64,000 nt of DNA from WHSW01 sp963749365 (GTDB lineage Bacteria > Actinomycetota > Thermoleophilia > Solirubrobacterales > 70-9): positions 124,001-188,000 of the forward strand of contig CAVVME010000004.1 in the NCBI GenBank assembly GCA_963749365.1, written 5' to 3'. Under the pieces are notes generated by a model. The model ran no database searches and was not told where the DNA came from. It saw only the letters and a program-made list of their open reading frames with translations. The position numbers and the translations under genes were made by a program. Positions within the stretch are counted from its first letter, which is position 1. Each line of letters begins with the position of its first letter. Shown here piece after piece: positions 1 to 10,188 of the stretch.

Positions 1-574
1 GAATCGCGCCGCCCAGCGCGGCGCGTCCCAGGTAGACGCTGTAGAGGGTGGCGGTGTCGACCTTGACCTCGAGATCGACGTCGAGACCGGGATGCTGGAG
101 GCAGACTGAGACCTCGGAGGGCTCGAGGACCATCCAGTAGCGCCGCTTGGGGTCGCGAAAGTCGAACTGAACCACGGTTCGGTTCGGTGGGAGCCGCTGG
201 CGATCGACGTGGCGGGCCATCCAGACGATCAACAGGTCGGGATCGAGTTCCTCGGCGCGCGGCTCGGTGAACGACCAAGTCGCCCCCCACTCGCCGATCG
301 CCTGCACGACCGGCTGGAGGTCACGACCGGCGGGCGTGAGGCGATATTCGAGGGTGCGGCCTTTGGGGCCCGTCCTGCGCTCGATGACCTCGGCCCGCTC
401 GAGCGCGCGCATCCGGTCGGTGAGGACCGAGCGCGAGATCCCTGGGAGGCCGCGTTGGAGTTCGTTGAAGCCGCTCGCGCCGCCGAGCATCTCGCGCACG
501 ATCAGAAGCGTCCAACGGTCGCTGAGGGTCTCGGTGGCCTTGGCGACGGGGCAGTACTGCGCGTAACTGCGCAT
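1..574 (-). CDS. HxlR-family winged-helix regulator, C-terminus outside window
   Basis: Reading leftwards from an ATG at 574, the product begins MRSYAQYCPVAKATE and continues with LSDRWTLLIVREML and GISRSVLTDRMRALE, the winged-helix core of HxlR (MarR-like) regulators. The second half (about residues 125-190) resembles the SCP2-like domain that some HxlR proteins carry for small-molecule sensing. The gene runs off the window start, so its end is not seen. It is divergent from the FAD oxidase at 704, with about 130 bp between them, so control of that oxidase is an inference from layout. An ATG at 584 is in another frame and was not used. Confidence 0.85.
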   Translation of the reverse strand, partial: MRSYAQYCPVAKATETLSDRWTLLIVREMLGGASGFNELQRGLPGISRSVLTDRMRALERAEVIERRTGPKGRTLEYRLTPAGRDLQPVVQAIGEWGATWSFTEPRAEELDPDLLIVWMARHVDRQRLPPNRTVVQFDFRDPKRRYWMVLEPSEVSVCLQHPGLDVDLEVKVDTATLYSVYLGRAALGGAI

Positions 575-703
575 CGCGCCCCATGCTAGCCCCGGATTGG
601 CCGACAGGTCTGGTACTCGGACCGGTTGGTTCGAAAGTAGAACTAGTCAGCCCGGGTCGGCGAGCCTACGTTTGAGCTAATCGAGCACACCCGGGAGGAC
701 GAG

Positions 704-2125
704 ATGACCGCTATCCAGACACCACAGGCACCGCCCTCGGAGACGACCGCGTTCGACGAGCTCGGCGAAACGGTCCGCGGAGAGCTGCTGCTGCCGACCA
801 GCCCCGGCTACGACGCTGCCCGCAGGATCTGGAATGGCGCGATCGACCGCCATCCGGCCTGCATCGCCCGCTGCACCGGCGTGGCCGATGTGGTCGCGGC
901 GGTGCGCTTCGCGCGCGACCACGACTTGGAGATCGCCGTACGGGGCGGGGGCCACAACGTGGCCGGTACCGCTGTGTGCGACGACGGGGTCGTCATCGAC
1001 CTCTCGCCGATGCGGGCCGTGTCGGTCGACCCCGCCGATCGCACGGCCTGGGTGCAAGCTGGTGCTCTCTGGGGCGACGTCGACCACGAGACGCAGGCCC
1101 ACGGTCTGGCCACCACCGGCGGCATCGTGGGCCACACCGGCGTCGCCGGGCTCACCCTCGGCGGCGGAATCGGCTTCCTCATGCGCAAACACGGGCTCAC
1201 CGTCGACAACCTGCTTGTCGCCGAGGTGGTCACCGCCGAGGGCAGCATCGTCCAGGCGTCCGCCAGCGAACACCCCGATCTGTTCTGGGCGCTGCGAGGC
1301 GGCGGCGGCAACTTCGGCGTGGTCACCTCGTTCCGGTTCGCACTGCATCCTCTCGGCCCAACGGTGATGGCCGGGCCCATCTTCTGGGCGGCCGACGACA
1401 CCACCGACGTGCTGCGCTTCTACCGGGACTTCGCCGCCGAAGCGCCTGACGAGCTCGGCACCGTCGTCAGGCTCGGCACCGTCCCCCCGCTGCCGGTCAT
1501 CCCCGAGGACCTGCACTGGCGACCGGCCATCGCCGTCGCCTGCTGCTACGCAGGCGCCGTCGAAGAGGGCGAGCGTGCGGTGCGGGCCCTCCGCCGGTTC
1601 GGGACGCCGCTCGTCGACCTGCTCGCACCCTGGCCGTACGCCGCCTTCCAGGGCGGCATCGACGACACCGTCCCCCACGGGTGGCACTACTACTGGAAGG
1701 CGACGGACCTCGCCGGCCTCTCCGACGACGCGATCGCCGTTATCACCGATCACGCCTACGCCGCCAGCTCGCCCCGCTCTTACGCGGCGATGTTCCACAT
1801 CGGTGGCGCCGTCGCCCGAGTCCCGCACGACGCCACCGCCTACGCCGGTCGCGACGTGGCCCACACCATGAGCATCGACGCCGTGTGGCTCCCTGACGAG
1901 TCCGGCGAGCACGCCGCGGCCGAGAGCGCTTGGGCGCGGCGGTTCCTCCGAGCCCTCCAACCCCACCGCGCGGGCGTCTACGTCAACTTCCTTGATTCCG
2001 ACGACGACTCCAGCCGGGTTCGAGAGGCCTACGGCGATCAGACCTACCGGCGACTCGCCGAAGTCAAGGCCAAGTACGACCCTGACAACGCCTTCCACCA
2101 CAACAAGAACATCCAGCCCGGCTGA
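704..2125 (+). CDS. FAD-binding oxidoreductase, BBE (berberine-bridge-like) family
   Basis: The 473-residue protein has a PP-loop FAD-binding domain. RGGGHNVAG (residues 80-88) contains the His84 that normally carries the 8-alpha-histidyl flavin link, followed by GLTLGGGIG and RGGGGNFGVV. The C-terminal BBE segment (VNFLDSDDD, then YDPDNAFHHNKNI) shapes the flavin pocket. The region around GIVGHTGVAG lacks the Cys used for a second covalent flavin link in bicovalent members, so single attachment is predicted. The family oxidises alcohols, sugars or secondary metabolites with O2; the substrate is unknown. There is no signal peptide. A GGGAGG ribosome-binding site precedes the ATG, and the gene is divergent from the HxlR-type regulator. 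Confidence 0.9.
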   Translation: MTAIQTPQAPPSETTAFDELGETVRGELLLPTSPGYDAARRIWNGAIDRHPACIARCTGVADVVAAVRFARDHDLEIAVRGGGHNVAGTAVCDDGVVIDLSPMRAVSVDPADRTAWVQAGALWGDVDHETQAHGLATTGGIVGHTGVAGLTLGGGIGFLMRKHGLTVDNLLVAEVVTAEGSIVQASASEHPDLFWALRGGGGNFGVVTSFRFALHPLGPTVMAGPIFWAADDTTDVLRFYRDFAAEAPDELGTVVRLGTVPPLPVIPEDLHWRPAIAVACCYAGAVEEGERAVRALRRFGTPLVDLLAPWPYAAFQGGIDDTVPHGWHYYWKATDLAGLSDDAIAVITDHAYAASSPRSYAAMFHIGGAVARVPHDATAYAGRDVAHTMSIDAVWLPDESGEHAAAESAWARRFLRALQPHRAGVYVNFLDSDDDSSRVREAYGDQTYRRLAEVKAKYDPDNAFHHNKNIQPG

Positions 2126-2497
2126 CGCCCGGGCCGGGCCGACCGGCCCAAAAGGGGGTCTTCAGAACGTCGCCCAGGCGACGTCGCTTGACCGGCGAAC
2201 CCGCTCAAGCGCGGTTCTGCAAGGCGAGGTGAAGCGAAACCGAGCTTCCGCCGGAGCATGATCTCCAGGACGCGGTCATGGGTGAAGCTCATGATTCAGC
2301 TCATCCACCACCTGCGTTTGGCCGACGGCGCGGGAGACGTGGCGGGTCTCGGTCTCGTCGGGCCACTTGCCGTTGAAATGGTGGTCCTAGAACTCTCGGA
2401 CCCCTTCGGCCCCGTTTCATGCCGACCGAGACTCGACCGACCGCATCGAACGCCAGGTTCACGGCACGGACCCCCGCCCCGACCTATGCTCGGGTCG
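2126..2497. other. Intergenic stretch without a recognised gene
   Basis: This 372 bp interval follows the oxidase gene. It holds a short GC-rich hairpin (GGGCC/GGCCC at 2136-2149) without a T tract. An open frame continues from 2258 into the next gene, but the encoded residues before 2486 resemble nothing in the UspA family. No promoter was convincingly identified. Confidence 0.4.
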
Positions 2498-4510
2498 ATG
2501 GGCGCCGAGACGAGACTGGTCGCAGTGGCGACCGACCGCAGCGCCGGCGCGTGCCTTGCGGTCGAGTGGGCGGCGCGCTTCGCGCACTCGGCGGAGGCCG
2601 AGCTGCTTGCGATCCAGGTCGTCGCCCCGGGAACCGAGCCGGGCGACGGCGCGCCCGACCGCCGTCGGCTCGAGGCGGACCTCGAGCGCTCGCTGCCATC
2701 CGATGGGATCGCGGCCCGGGCCGTGGTCGAAACGGACGAGGACATCGCCCGGGCGATCCTCAACGCCGCCCGCCGCGCAGAGGCCGACGTCGTCGTGATC
2801 GGCAGCTCAGGGATGCGAGGCCGCAAGCAGTTCCTGCTCGGCAACGTCGCCAACCGGGTCACTCACCTCGCCGAATGCACGGTCGTGGTCGTCAACACCG
2901 CCACCGGGGAGCCGCTGCCCGAGGGGACGCCGGATGCGGGGGCGCTGAAGGGCCGCGCCCGCGAGATCGCGCGCGTCCTGGGCCCGGTCGGCGTGCGCCA
3001 GCTCTCGGGACGGCTGCTGCGTCTCGAGGGCGATCCGGAGGGCCCACGGCGCCTGCGCGAGGCGTTCGAGCGACTTGGCCCGACCTTCGGCAAGCTCGGC
3101 CAGATCCTCTCCACTCGCCCGGACCTGATCTCCGAGGAGTACGTCGCCGAGCTGGCGGCGCTGCAGGCCGCCGTGCCGCCGATGTCCGAGGCTGAGGTGG
3201 TGACGATGATGGAGCGTGAGCTCGCCGTGCCCTGGGAGGACGTCTTCTCCTCGATCGAGCCCGAGCCGCTTGCCGCCGGCACCGTCGCCCAGGTGCACCG
3301 GGCGCGGATGGCGGATGGGCACCCGGTCGTGGTCAAGGTCCAGCGCCCCGAGGCCGAGCAGGTGGTCGAGAACGACCTCGCCATGCTGGCGATGATCGTC
3401 CAGCCGGCGGGGCGCTCGCGGCGGCTGAATCGGGTCATCGACCTGCCCTCGCTGGCGGAACAGGTCTCGGTGGCCTTGCGGGACGAGCTCGACTTCGGCC
3501 AGGAGGCGCGCAACACCGTCCGCATGGCCGAGATCGTCGAGGGCTATGCCCGAGTATGCGTCCCGCGCGTCCATCGCGAGCTCTCGACGCGGCGGTTGCT
3601 GGTCATGGACGAGGTCGTCGGCGCGGTGCCGCTGCTCGACGCGCCGGCGGGGCCCGAGCGCAGCGAGGCCGCCAGGCAGCTGATCCAGGCCTACTACAAG
3701 CAGGTGCTCGAGGATGGCTTCTTTCACGCCGACCCTCACCCGGGCAACATGCTCTGGGCCGATGGCAGGATCTGGCTCCTCGACCTCGGCATGGTCGGGC
3801 GCCTCGACGCCCAGACGCGGCGCCAGCTCTTCCTCGTCATGCTCGCCTTCGCGCAGGGGGACGTCGACCTGCTCGCCGACGTCTCGCTGGACCTGAGCGA
3901 GATCGCCGACTCCGCCGAGGTCGACCTCGACGCCTATCGCGCCGACATCGCCGAGGTGGTCGCCGAGATGCGCAGCAGATCGCTCCAGGAGCTCAACCTG
4001 GTCGAGCTGCTCAACCGGCTGACGGCGATCTCCGTCCGCCACGGAGTGCCGCTGCCACCTCCGTTCGTCCTCGTCGGCAAGGCGCTCTCGCAGGTCGACG
4101 GGGCGGTTTCCGAGCTCGCCCCCGAGCTCGACCCGATCGAGGAGGCGAGGCGTTTCTTCATGCGCAGCGTCTCGCGGCGCGTTGCCGGGCGGCTCGACCC
4201 GCAGCAGATCATCTACGAGGCCGAGAAGCTCCGTTACCGGGCGAGCCAGGTCGCCGACGGGCTCGCGACCGTGGTCGGCAACCGGCCCGGCCACCAGCTC
4301 GAGGTCAAGTTCACGTCCGCCCGGCTCGAGCAGAAGGTCGTGCGGGCGGGGCGCGCCGTGGCGCTCGGCCTCGGGGCAGGCCTGACCTGGGTCGCGGCGA
4401 CCCAGGCAAGCAGCTCCGACCGGATCGACCCCCGCCTTTCGCGTGCCCTGAGCGGAGTCGCCGGCGGGCTCTCGGTCTGGTTCGCCACCGAGGTCGCCCG
4501 CACGCGGTAG
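2498..4510 (+). CDS. UspA domain fused to ABC1/UbiB-type atypical kinase
   Basis: Residues 1-135 form a universal stress protein domain with the ATP-binding pattern G-2X-G-9X-G (IGSSGMRGRKQFLLGN, 101-116). Residues about 150-560 form an ABC1/UbiB/ADCK kinase: KLGQ (199-202), the Ala-rich loop LAAGTVAQVHRA (here AAGTVAQV instead of AAASIAQV), Lys280 in VVVKVQRP, HADPHPGN (410-417) and the metal-binding DLG (429-431). A hydrophobic C-terminal segment may anchor it to the membrane. UbiB-type kinases act as ATPases supporting quinone or lipid biosynthesis. The fusion suggests stress-linked control of lipid or quinone metabolism. ATG 2498 was chosen because the UspA domain starts there (MGAETRLVAVATD); ATG 2486 is the alternative. 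Confidence 0.85.
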   Translation: MGAETRLVAVATDRSAGACLAVEWAARFAHSAEAELLAIQVVAPGTEPGDGAPDRRRLEADLERSLPSDGIAARAVVETDEDIARAILNAARRAEADVVVIGSSGMRGRKQFLLGNVANRVTHLAECTVVVVNTATGEPLPEGTPDAGALKGRAREIARVLGPVGVRQLSGRLLRLEGDPEGPRRLREAFERLGPTFGKLGQILSTRPDLISEEYVAELAALQAAVPPMSEAEVVTMMERELAVPWEDVFSSIEPEPLAAGTVAQVHRARMADGHPVVVKVQRPEAEQVVENDLAMLAMIVQPAGRSRRLNRVIDLPSLAEQVSVALRDELDFGQEARNTVRMAEIVEGYARVCVPRVHRELSTRRLLVMDEVVGAVPLLDAPAGPERSEAARQLIQAYYKQVLEDGFFHADPHPGNMLWADGRIWLLDLGMVGRLDAQTRRQLFLVMLAFAQGDVDLLADVSLDLSEIADSAEVDLDAYRADIAEVVAEMRSRSLQELNLVELLNRLTAISVRHGVPLPPPFVLVGKALSQVDGAVSELAPELDPIEEARRFFMRSVSRRVAGRLDPQQIIYEAEKLRYRASQVADGLATVVGNRPGHQLEVKFTSARLEQKVVRAGRAVALGLGAGLTWVAATQASSSDRIDPRLSRALSGVAGGLSVWFATEVARTR

Positions 4511-4559
4511 CCGGTCGCCGCGGTTCGGACCCTGATCGCTCACTTATCATCGCCGTCCC

Positions 4560-4631
4560 GGGCGCGTAGCTCAGTGGGAGAGCGCTCGCTTCACACGCGA
4601 GAGGTCGCTGGTTCGAAACCAGCCGCGCCCA
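4560..4631 (+). tRNA. tRNA-Val(CAC)
   Basis: A complete cloverleaf folds. The acceptor GGGCGCG (4560-4566) pairs with CGCGCCC (4624-4630), followed by A as discriminator. The D arm is GCTC/GAGC, the anticodon stem is CTCGC/GCGAG with loop TTCACAC (anticodon CAC, valine), and the T arm is GCTGG-TTCGAAA-CCAGC. The CCA end is not encoded. Confidence 0.97.
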
Positions 4632-4639
4632 TCTACGAA

Positions 4640-5047
4640 CTACTCGGCGTGCGGGCGGACGCGAGTCCGGATCACGAACGAGTCGAACCCGCCTCCCTGG
4701 AGGACCATCCCGTAGATGCCGGGCCGCTTTGGGCGAAAGATCTGGTGGCGGCGCGAGATCTCTCCGCGGGGACACTTGATCGTCCGAAAGGCCACCTCCT
4801 GCGCCTCGAAGAAGGTCCGGACCTCCACGACCTGACGCCTGTTCGTCGTGCTGCGACACCACAGGTTGATGTGCTCACCGACGCGCTTGGGTGCCGTGCG
4901 ATGAGGGTGCCCGTCGTAGTCGTTCAAGCTCACGCCGGCCGGGCTGTCGATTGACCCTGCGGCGGTTGCCGCGAGGGTGAATCCGGCCATCGCCATGACC
5001 GCAGTGCCAACGACCAGACCGAAGCGCGATCCTGGTCTTGTGAGCAC
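4640..5047 (-). CDS. Small secreted protein of unknown function
   Basis: The 135-residue product starts with a basic stretch and a hydrophobic segment (LVVGTAVMAMAGFTLAATAA), a likely Sec signal peptide cleaved near AAG. The mature part of about 100 residues has two Cys (in NLWCRSTTN and TIKCPRGE) that could form a disulfide and is rich in beta-forming residues. No family is recognised. It converges with the tRNA-Val gene and lies 8 bp from its 3' end. Confidence 0.7.
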   Translation of the reverse strand: MLTRPGSRFGLVVGTAVMAMAGFTLAATAAGSIDSPAGVSLNDYDGHPHRTAPKRVGEHINLWCRSTTNRRQVVEVRTFFEAQEVAFRTIKCPRGEISRRHQIFRPKRPGIYGMVLQGGGFDSFVIRTRVRPHAE

Positions 5048-5069
5048 GGTCCCACGCTAACGCTTCGCG

Positions 5070-5540
5070 CTAGGCACTTCCGCGACCCAGCTTGGCAATC
5101 TGTCCGAGCAGCGCATCAGCGACCTCGACTGTCGGGGCTGTGGTGGTCAGGACGAGATCCGCAGAACGGCGCAAGAGCGGTTCGACCTCAGCGAGGTCTG
5201 CGAGTACCTGGGACAGCTCAGCACCGTCACGGCCATAGGAGTTGCCGCTGCGCTTGCGCAGTCGCTCGACGAGCACGGGTCGCGGCGCAGTGAGCAGCAC
5301 GCGAAGGTTGAACGGCAGTTCGATCTGCTCCTCAGAGCATCCGGCGAAGAAGCTCAGCCGCTCTGGTACTTCGGCGAGCAGGTCGGCGGCGCGGTCGGCT
5401 CGCCAGCCCCATCGGCCGTCCGCCCGCGGCTCGCTGAAGCCATCCTCATCAGCGTCGTAGGCCGTATAGCCGCGACGCCGCAACTCGTGGACCAACGCTG
5501 ACTTGCCCGTCCCCGACATCCCGGTCAGTAACACCCACAC
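5070..5540 (-). CDS. P-loop kinase-like ATPase (AAA_33 / shikimate-kinase-like)
   Basis: The product begins VWVLLTGMSGTGKSALV with a Walker A motif (GMSGTGKS) within the first 15 residues, followed by LRRRGYTAYDADEDG, which resembles the substrate-proximal strand of small nucleotide or shikimate kinases. It is about 156 residues, as expected for a one-domain P-loop kinase. GTG 5540 was chosen because it precedes the first beta strand and upstream frame content is low complexity. The substrate is unknown. The gene stands alone between a secreted protein and a winged-helix protein. Confidence 0.75.
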   Translation of the reverse strand: MWVLLTGMSGTGKSALVHELRRRGYTAYDADEDGFSEPRADGRWGWRADRAADLLAEVPERLSFFAGCSEEQIELPFNLRVLLTAPRPVLVERLRKRSGNSYGRDGAELSQVLADLAEVEPLLRRSADLVLTTTAPTVEVADALLGQIAKLGRGSA

Positions 5541-5581
5541 CGGCGAAGGATATGTAGCGCGACGGCCTTGCTGACGGGAAC

Positions 5582-6673
5582 TCAGTTCACGACGAGCAAG
5601 GGCTCGGAAGCGCCGCGAAGCTCGGCGAGACGCTCTGCCTCCGGTTCGAGGTCCTTGCCGGCAATCCGCCCGAGCTTCTCGACCGTGACCTCGGCCTTCC
5701 TTCCTTTCGCCTTCACCCGCCAGAGGCCGACGAGCCTCCCGTTGCTGAGAACCGCCCCGGGGCTGGCGACGGGCCGGAAGAGCCGCTTGCGAAGCTCGGC
5801 TTTGGGGGCGAGGAGCGGTCGGTTCGGCTTCTGCAGGTAGGGGTCGCCGGGTGGGATCAAGCGGACACCGTCTGCGTTCGGCGGCGACTCGAGCTGCTTC
5901 AGATCCTCGTTGAGCGCCCACACCTTGCGACTGCCGACCGAGACCTCGGAAAGCTCGTCCTCGACCCGTTCCCAGAGGCGCTTGGCGTGAGGGCCGGCGA
6001 CCCCGCTCCACCCGGCGAAGTCTCGGGCATCGGCGGGTCCGTAGAAGTGAAGGAACCGCCTCACGGCCTCAGCGGCCGCCGGACTCCGACCGGGCTTGCC
6101 GAGCAGGTAACGGCGCCTCGAGTCGAGCCGGGCGCCGGCCTTCACCCCGGCGTAGCGCCACAGCATCGGGGGGACGTGGTGGCTCTTGCAGCCCTTGCAC
6201 CACGGCAGCAGATTGGCGCTGACCCGCTCGCGGAGCTCGGCGTGGAGCTCGTTCTTGTCCAGCGCGCGACCGCCACCGAGCGCGGCCTTGGTCGCCTCCG
6301 CGACCTGATCGAGCGCTTCGGTCGGGGAGAAGCCCTGCTCGGCGGCGAGGCGCCGGACCTGCTCGCCCAGCTGCACCGCCAAGTCATCGTCCTCGCGAGC
6401 GATCAGGGCACGGCCGTAGAGCGCGAGATCAGCGGGCGCGAGGGCGTGGATCGCTCCCCGCACGATGTGAGCAACGACGAGGTCGCCATCGTCGGTCGCT
6501 TCGTCGTACCCCTCCCGGGTGGTGGCCTGATGTCGCGCGGCGAGCGCGAGCAGGGCGGCGTCGCGCGAGAAGTCGGAGGCCGGACACGCCGCCGCCTCGG
6601 CGAGGGTTCGCGCAGACCGGCGGGCCAGCCCTACGCGAGCGGCACGGAAGGCGAGAACCTGCTCTGCGTCCAC
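5582..6673 (-). CDS. Winged-helix DNA-binding protein of the AlkZ-like (HTH_42/DUF1006) family
   Basis: The 363-residue protein matches the AlkZ-like DNA glycosylase family in length and in landmarks such as LDKNELHAEL, PPMLWRYAGVKAGARL, FLHFYGPADARDFAGWSG and LIPPGDPYLQKPNR. In characterised AlkZ/YcaQ enzymes an N-terminal QxQ or QxD motif performs catalysis. At the equivalent place this protein reads CPASDFSRDAALLALAAR, so at least the first Gln is missing. It may therefore bind DNA without glycosylase activity. ATG 6673 gives a full-length domain. Confidence 0.75.
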   Translation of the reverse strand: MDAEQVLAFRAARVGLARRSARTLAEAAACPASDFSRDAALLALAARHQATTREGYDEATDDGDLVVAHIVRGAIHALAPADLALYGRALIAREDDDLAVQLGEQVRRLAAEQGFSPTEALDQVAEATKAALGGGRALDKNELHAELRERVSANLLPWCKGCKSHHVPPMLWRYAGVKAGARLDSRRRYLLGKPGRSPAAAEAVRRFLHFYGPADARDFAGWSGVAGPHAKRLWERVEDELSEVSVGSRKVWALNEDLKQLESPPNADGVRLIPPGDPYLQKPNRPLLAPKAELRKRLFRPVASPGAVLSNGRLVGLWRVKAKGRKAEVTVEKLGRIAGKDLEPEAERLAELRGASEPLLVVN

Positions 6674-6686
6674 CGACTTGCCGCGA

Positions 6687-6965
6687 TCAGTTCTGCTCGG
6701 CGATCCAGGAGAGGATCGCGCGCGAGTGGGTGATCACCGTCCCGTCGGGCAGCTTCAGCGCCGGCAGCTTCGTCGCGCCGGTCGCCTCGCACAGCTCGTC
6801 ACGCGAGCCCTTGCGCAGGAACGGGATCGGGTGGCCGTGGCCGGCGATCACCTTGTCGTACTCGATCCCGCGGGCGCGGAGCGCCTCCTGCACGCGCCGA
6901 CACGGGTGGATTCGCGGGCCTCCGTCATCGCCGTGACAGACGAACAGGGTCGGGGTCTCGTCGAT
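6687..6965 (-). CDS. Glutaredoxin/GST-N-like thioredoxin-fold protein with non-canonical start
   Basis: The coding frame reads ETPTLFVCHGDDGGPRIHPC, then a helix, then KLPALKLPDGTVITHSRAI, the beta-alpha-beta layout of glutaredoxin or GST N-terminal domains. Cys and His residues sit at the first strand-helix turn, and a cis-Pro motif (KLPAL) is present. The nearest canonical start is GTG 6893, which would remove the whole first strand. Upstream, a perfect GGAGG lies 6 nt before an ATC codon at 6965 (ATC GAC GAG ACC), and a stop at 6999-7001 closes the frame. I give 6965 as the likely start; it is an unusual codon or a sequence error. Confidence 0.65.
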   Translation of the reverse strand: MDETPTLFVCHGDDGGPRIHPCRRVQEALRARGIEYDKVIAGHGHPIPFLRKGSRDELCEATGATKLPALKLPDGTVITHSRAILSWIAEQN

Positions 6966-7114
6966 CGTTGACCTCCGGTTCGAGGACTGGAGAACAGCTT
7001 ATCCTCGCCGGCGCGGATGGCAACCGCGGACACTGGCCGGGCCCCGCTGCGCAGCGGGACGAAGCGTAAGGTCGGTGCTTCGCAATTCGCGAGGCTGCAA
7101 TCCGAGGAGCGAGC

Positions 7115-7925
7115 TTGAAACGAGGCCGCGTCCGCGTCGAGGACGGCGTCGAGCTCGCTTACGCGGAGGCGGGGGCCGGGCCGCCGGTCGTTTCCTGCCC
7201 GGATGGACGATGGCCGGCGAGGTCTTCGAGCATCAGGTCGCCGAGCTCGCGCCGGCGTATCGGACGATCACGATCGACCCGCGCAGCCACGGGCGATCCG
7301 CCGACGCGGCGACGGGCCACAGCTACCCGCAGCAGGGGCGTGATCTCGCCGCCGTCGTGCGGGCGCTCGACCTGCGCGACGTCGACCTCGTCGGCTGGTC
7401 GTACGGCGCCCTCGCCTGCTACGCCTACGCGGAGCAGTTCGGCACCGAGCGGCTGCGGTCGTTGACCGTCATCGACCAGACCCCGAAGCCGCTCGGCACG
7501 GGAGCCGAGGGTGAATGGGCCGAGGACGATCTGGACGGCTTTCTCGTCGAGATGATCGGGCCTGCGGTCGCCGACCCGACCGCGTTCGCGAGGAAGTTCG
7601 GCGAGTGGGCCCTCGATCGGGAACCGACCACCGAGGAGCTCGAGTGGCTCACCGGAATGCATCTGAGAACGCCGCGCCACGTCGCCGAATGCCTGCTTGT
7701 CAGCGCGAAGCTCAGCGATTACCGCGACCTCGCGACCTCACTCGGCGCGGAGCTTCCGTGCGCCCACGTCCTGAGCCAGGAAGTCCTCGCCGAGGCCCAG
7801 TCGTTGCTGTCTCGGCACGTGCCCGACGCCGCGCTCTGGACGATGCCGTCCCATCTCGCGGCTTCTGGGATCACCCGACCGAGTTCACCGGGCAACTCGC
7901 GGCGTTCCTCGACAGCGGGCGCTAG
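7115..7925 (+). pseudogene. Alpha/beta hydrolase with two frameshifts
   Basis: The gene opens with TTG after GAGGAG and encodes MKRGRVRVEDGVELAYAEAG. It then loses frame near 7190, where one base appears missing in GTCGTTTCC and the sequence continues in another frame as FLPGWTMAGEVFEHQV. The main body has HGRSAD and the nucleophile elbow GWSYGA (Ser). A second shift near 7855-7864 separates WTMPSHL, which carries the expected catalytic His, from FWDHPTEFTGQLAAFLD. All pieces together give a full-length hydrolase of about 270 residues. Either the gene is decaying or the assembly has two indel errors. Confidence 0.75.
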
Positions 7926-8000
7926 AACCTCGCCGACAGGCGGCCCGGTGGGTCAGGGGCAACGCTGAAGCGCGGACCCGCGGCTGCCGATAGGAGGGGG

Positions 8001-9725
<1,725 letters not shown>

Positions 9726-9781
9726 GCGCCGCGCATCGGGCCTGGACGCGGCGGCCGCCGGGCTGGCGTAGCTTTTTCTGT

Positions 9782-10183
9782 ATGAGCGCCGATGCCGAAT
9801 GGCTGATCAGGCGCGCATATCAGGCGTTCGACCGTCGCGATCTCGAAGCGCTGACCGAGCTCGCCGACGAGTCGGTGGTGGTCTCAACCGTGACCGGGCT
9901 GATGGCGGGTCGCGACGAGCCCTACCGCGGCCACGAGGGGATCGCCCGCTACCTCGCCGACATCGCCGCGACCTGGAAGCGGATGGAACTCCAACCACAG
10001 CAGTTCATCGAGCTCGGCGAGGGCCGGGTGCTCGTCTTCGGCCGGGCGCGGGTCTGGCACGAGCGCGGGTTACTCGACTCCTCGAACGCCTGGCTGTGGA
10101 CGCTGCGAGGCGGCAAGATCGTCTCGGTGCGCGTCTTCGCCGACCCGGCCGAGGCGCGGCGTGCGTTCTCCGGCGAGCTCTAG
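9782..10183 (+). CDS. SnoaL/NTF2-like domain protein
   Basis: The 133-residue product has the NTF2-like cone-fold pattern: helix LIRRAYQAFDRRDLEALTELADE, then the RGHEGIARYLADI helix, then strands ending in NAWLWTLRGGKIVSVRVFADPAEA. This is the SnoaL-like polyketide cyclase/steroid-isomerase superfamily. Such proteins are often small-molecule isomerases or binding modules, and the substrate cannot be predicted. It starts at ATG 9782, 56 bp after the pilus ATPase gene, without an evident functional link. Confidence 0.8.
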   Translation: MSADAEWLIRRAYQAFDRRDLEALTELADESVVVSTVTGLMAGRDEPYRGHEGIARYLADIAATWKRMELQPQQFIELGEGRVLVFGRARVWHERGLLDSSNAWLWTLRGGKIVSVRVFADPAEARRAFSGEL

Positions 10184-10188
10184 ATGAC

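Noticed and set aside
677..2101. Long open frame on the minus strand opposite the FAD oxidase
   Set aside because: Composition is Gly/Val/Asp/Arg-rich without motifs, while the plus strand has complete FAD-binding motifs; it is a GC-rich shadow.
2136..2149. GGGCC/GGCCC hairpin after the FAD oxidase gene as terminator
   Set aside because: Stem of five pairs and no T tract; too weak to call.
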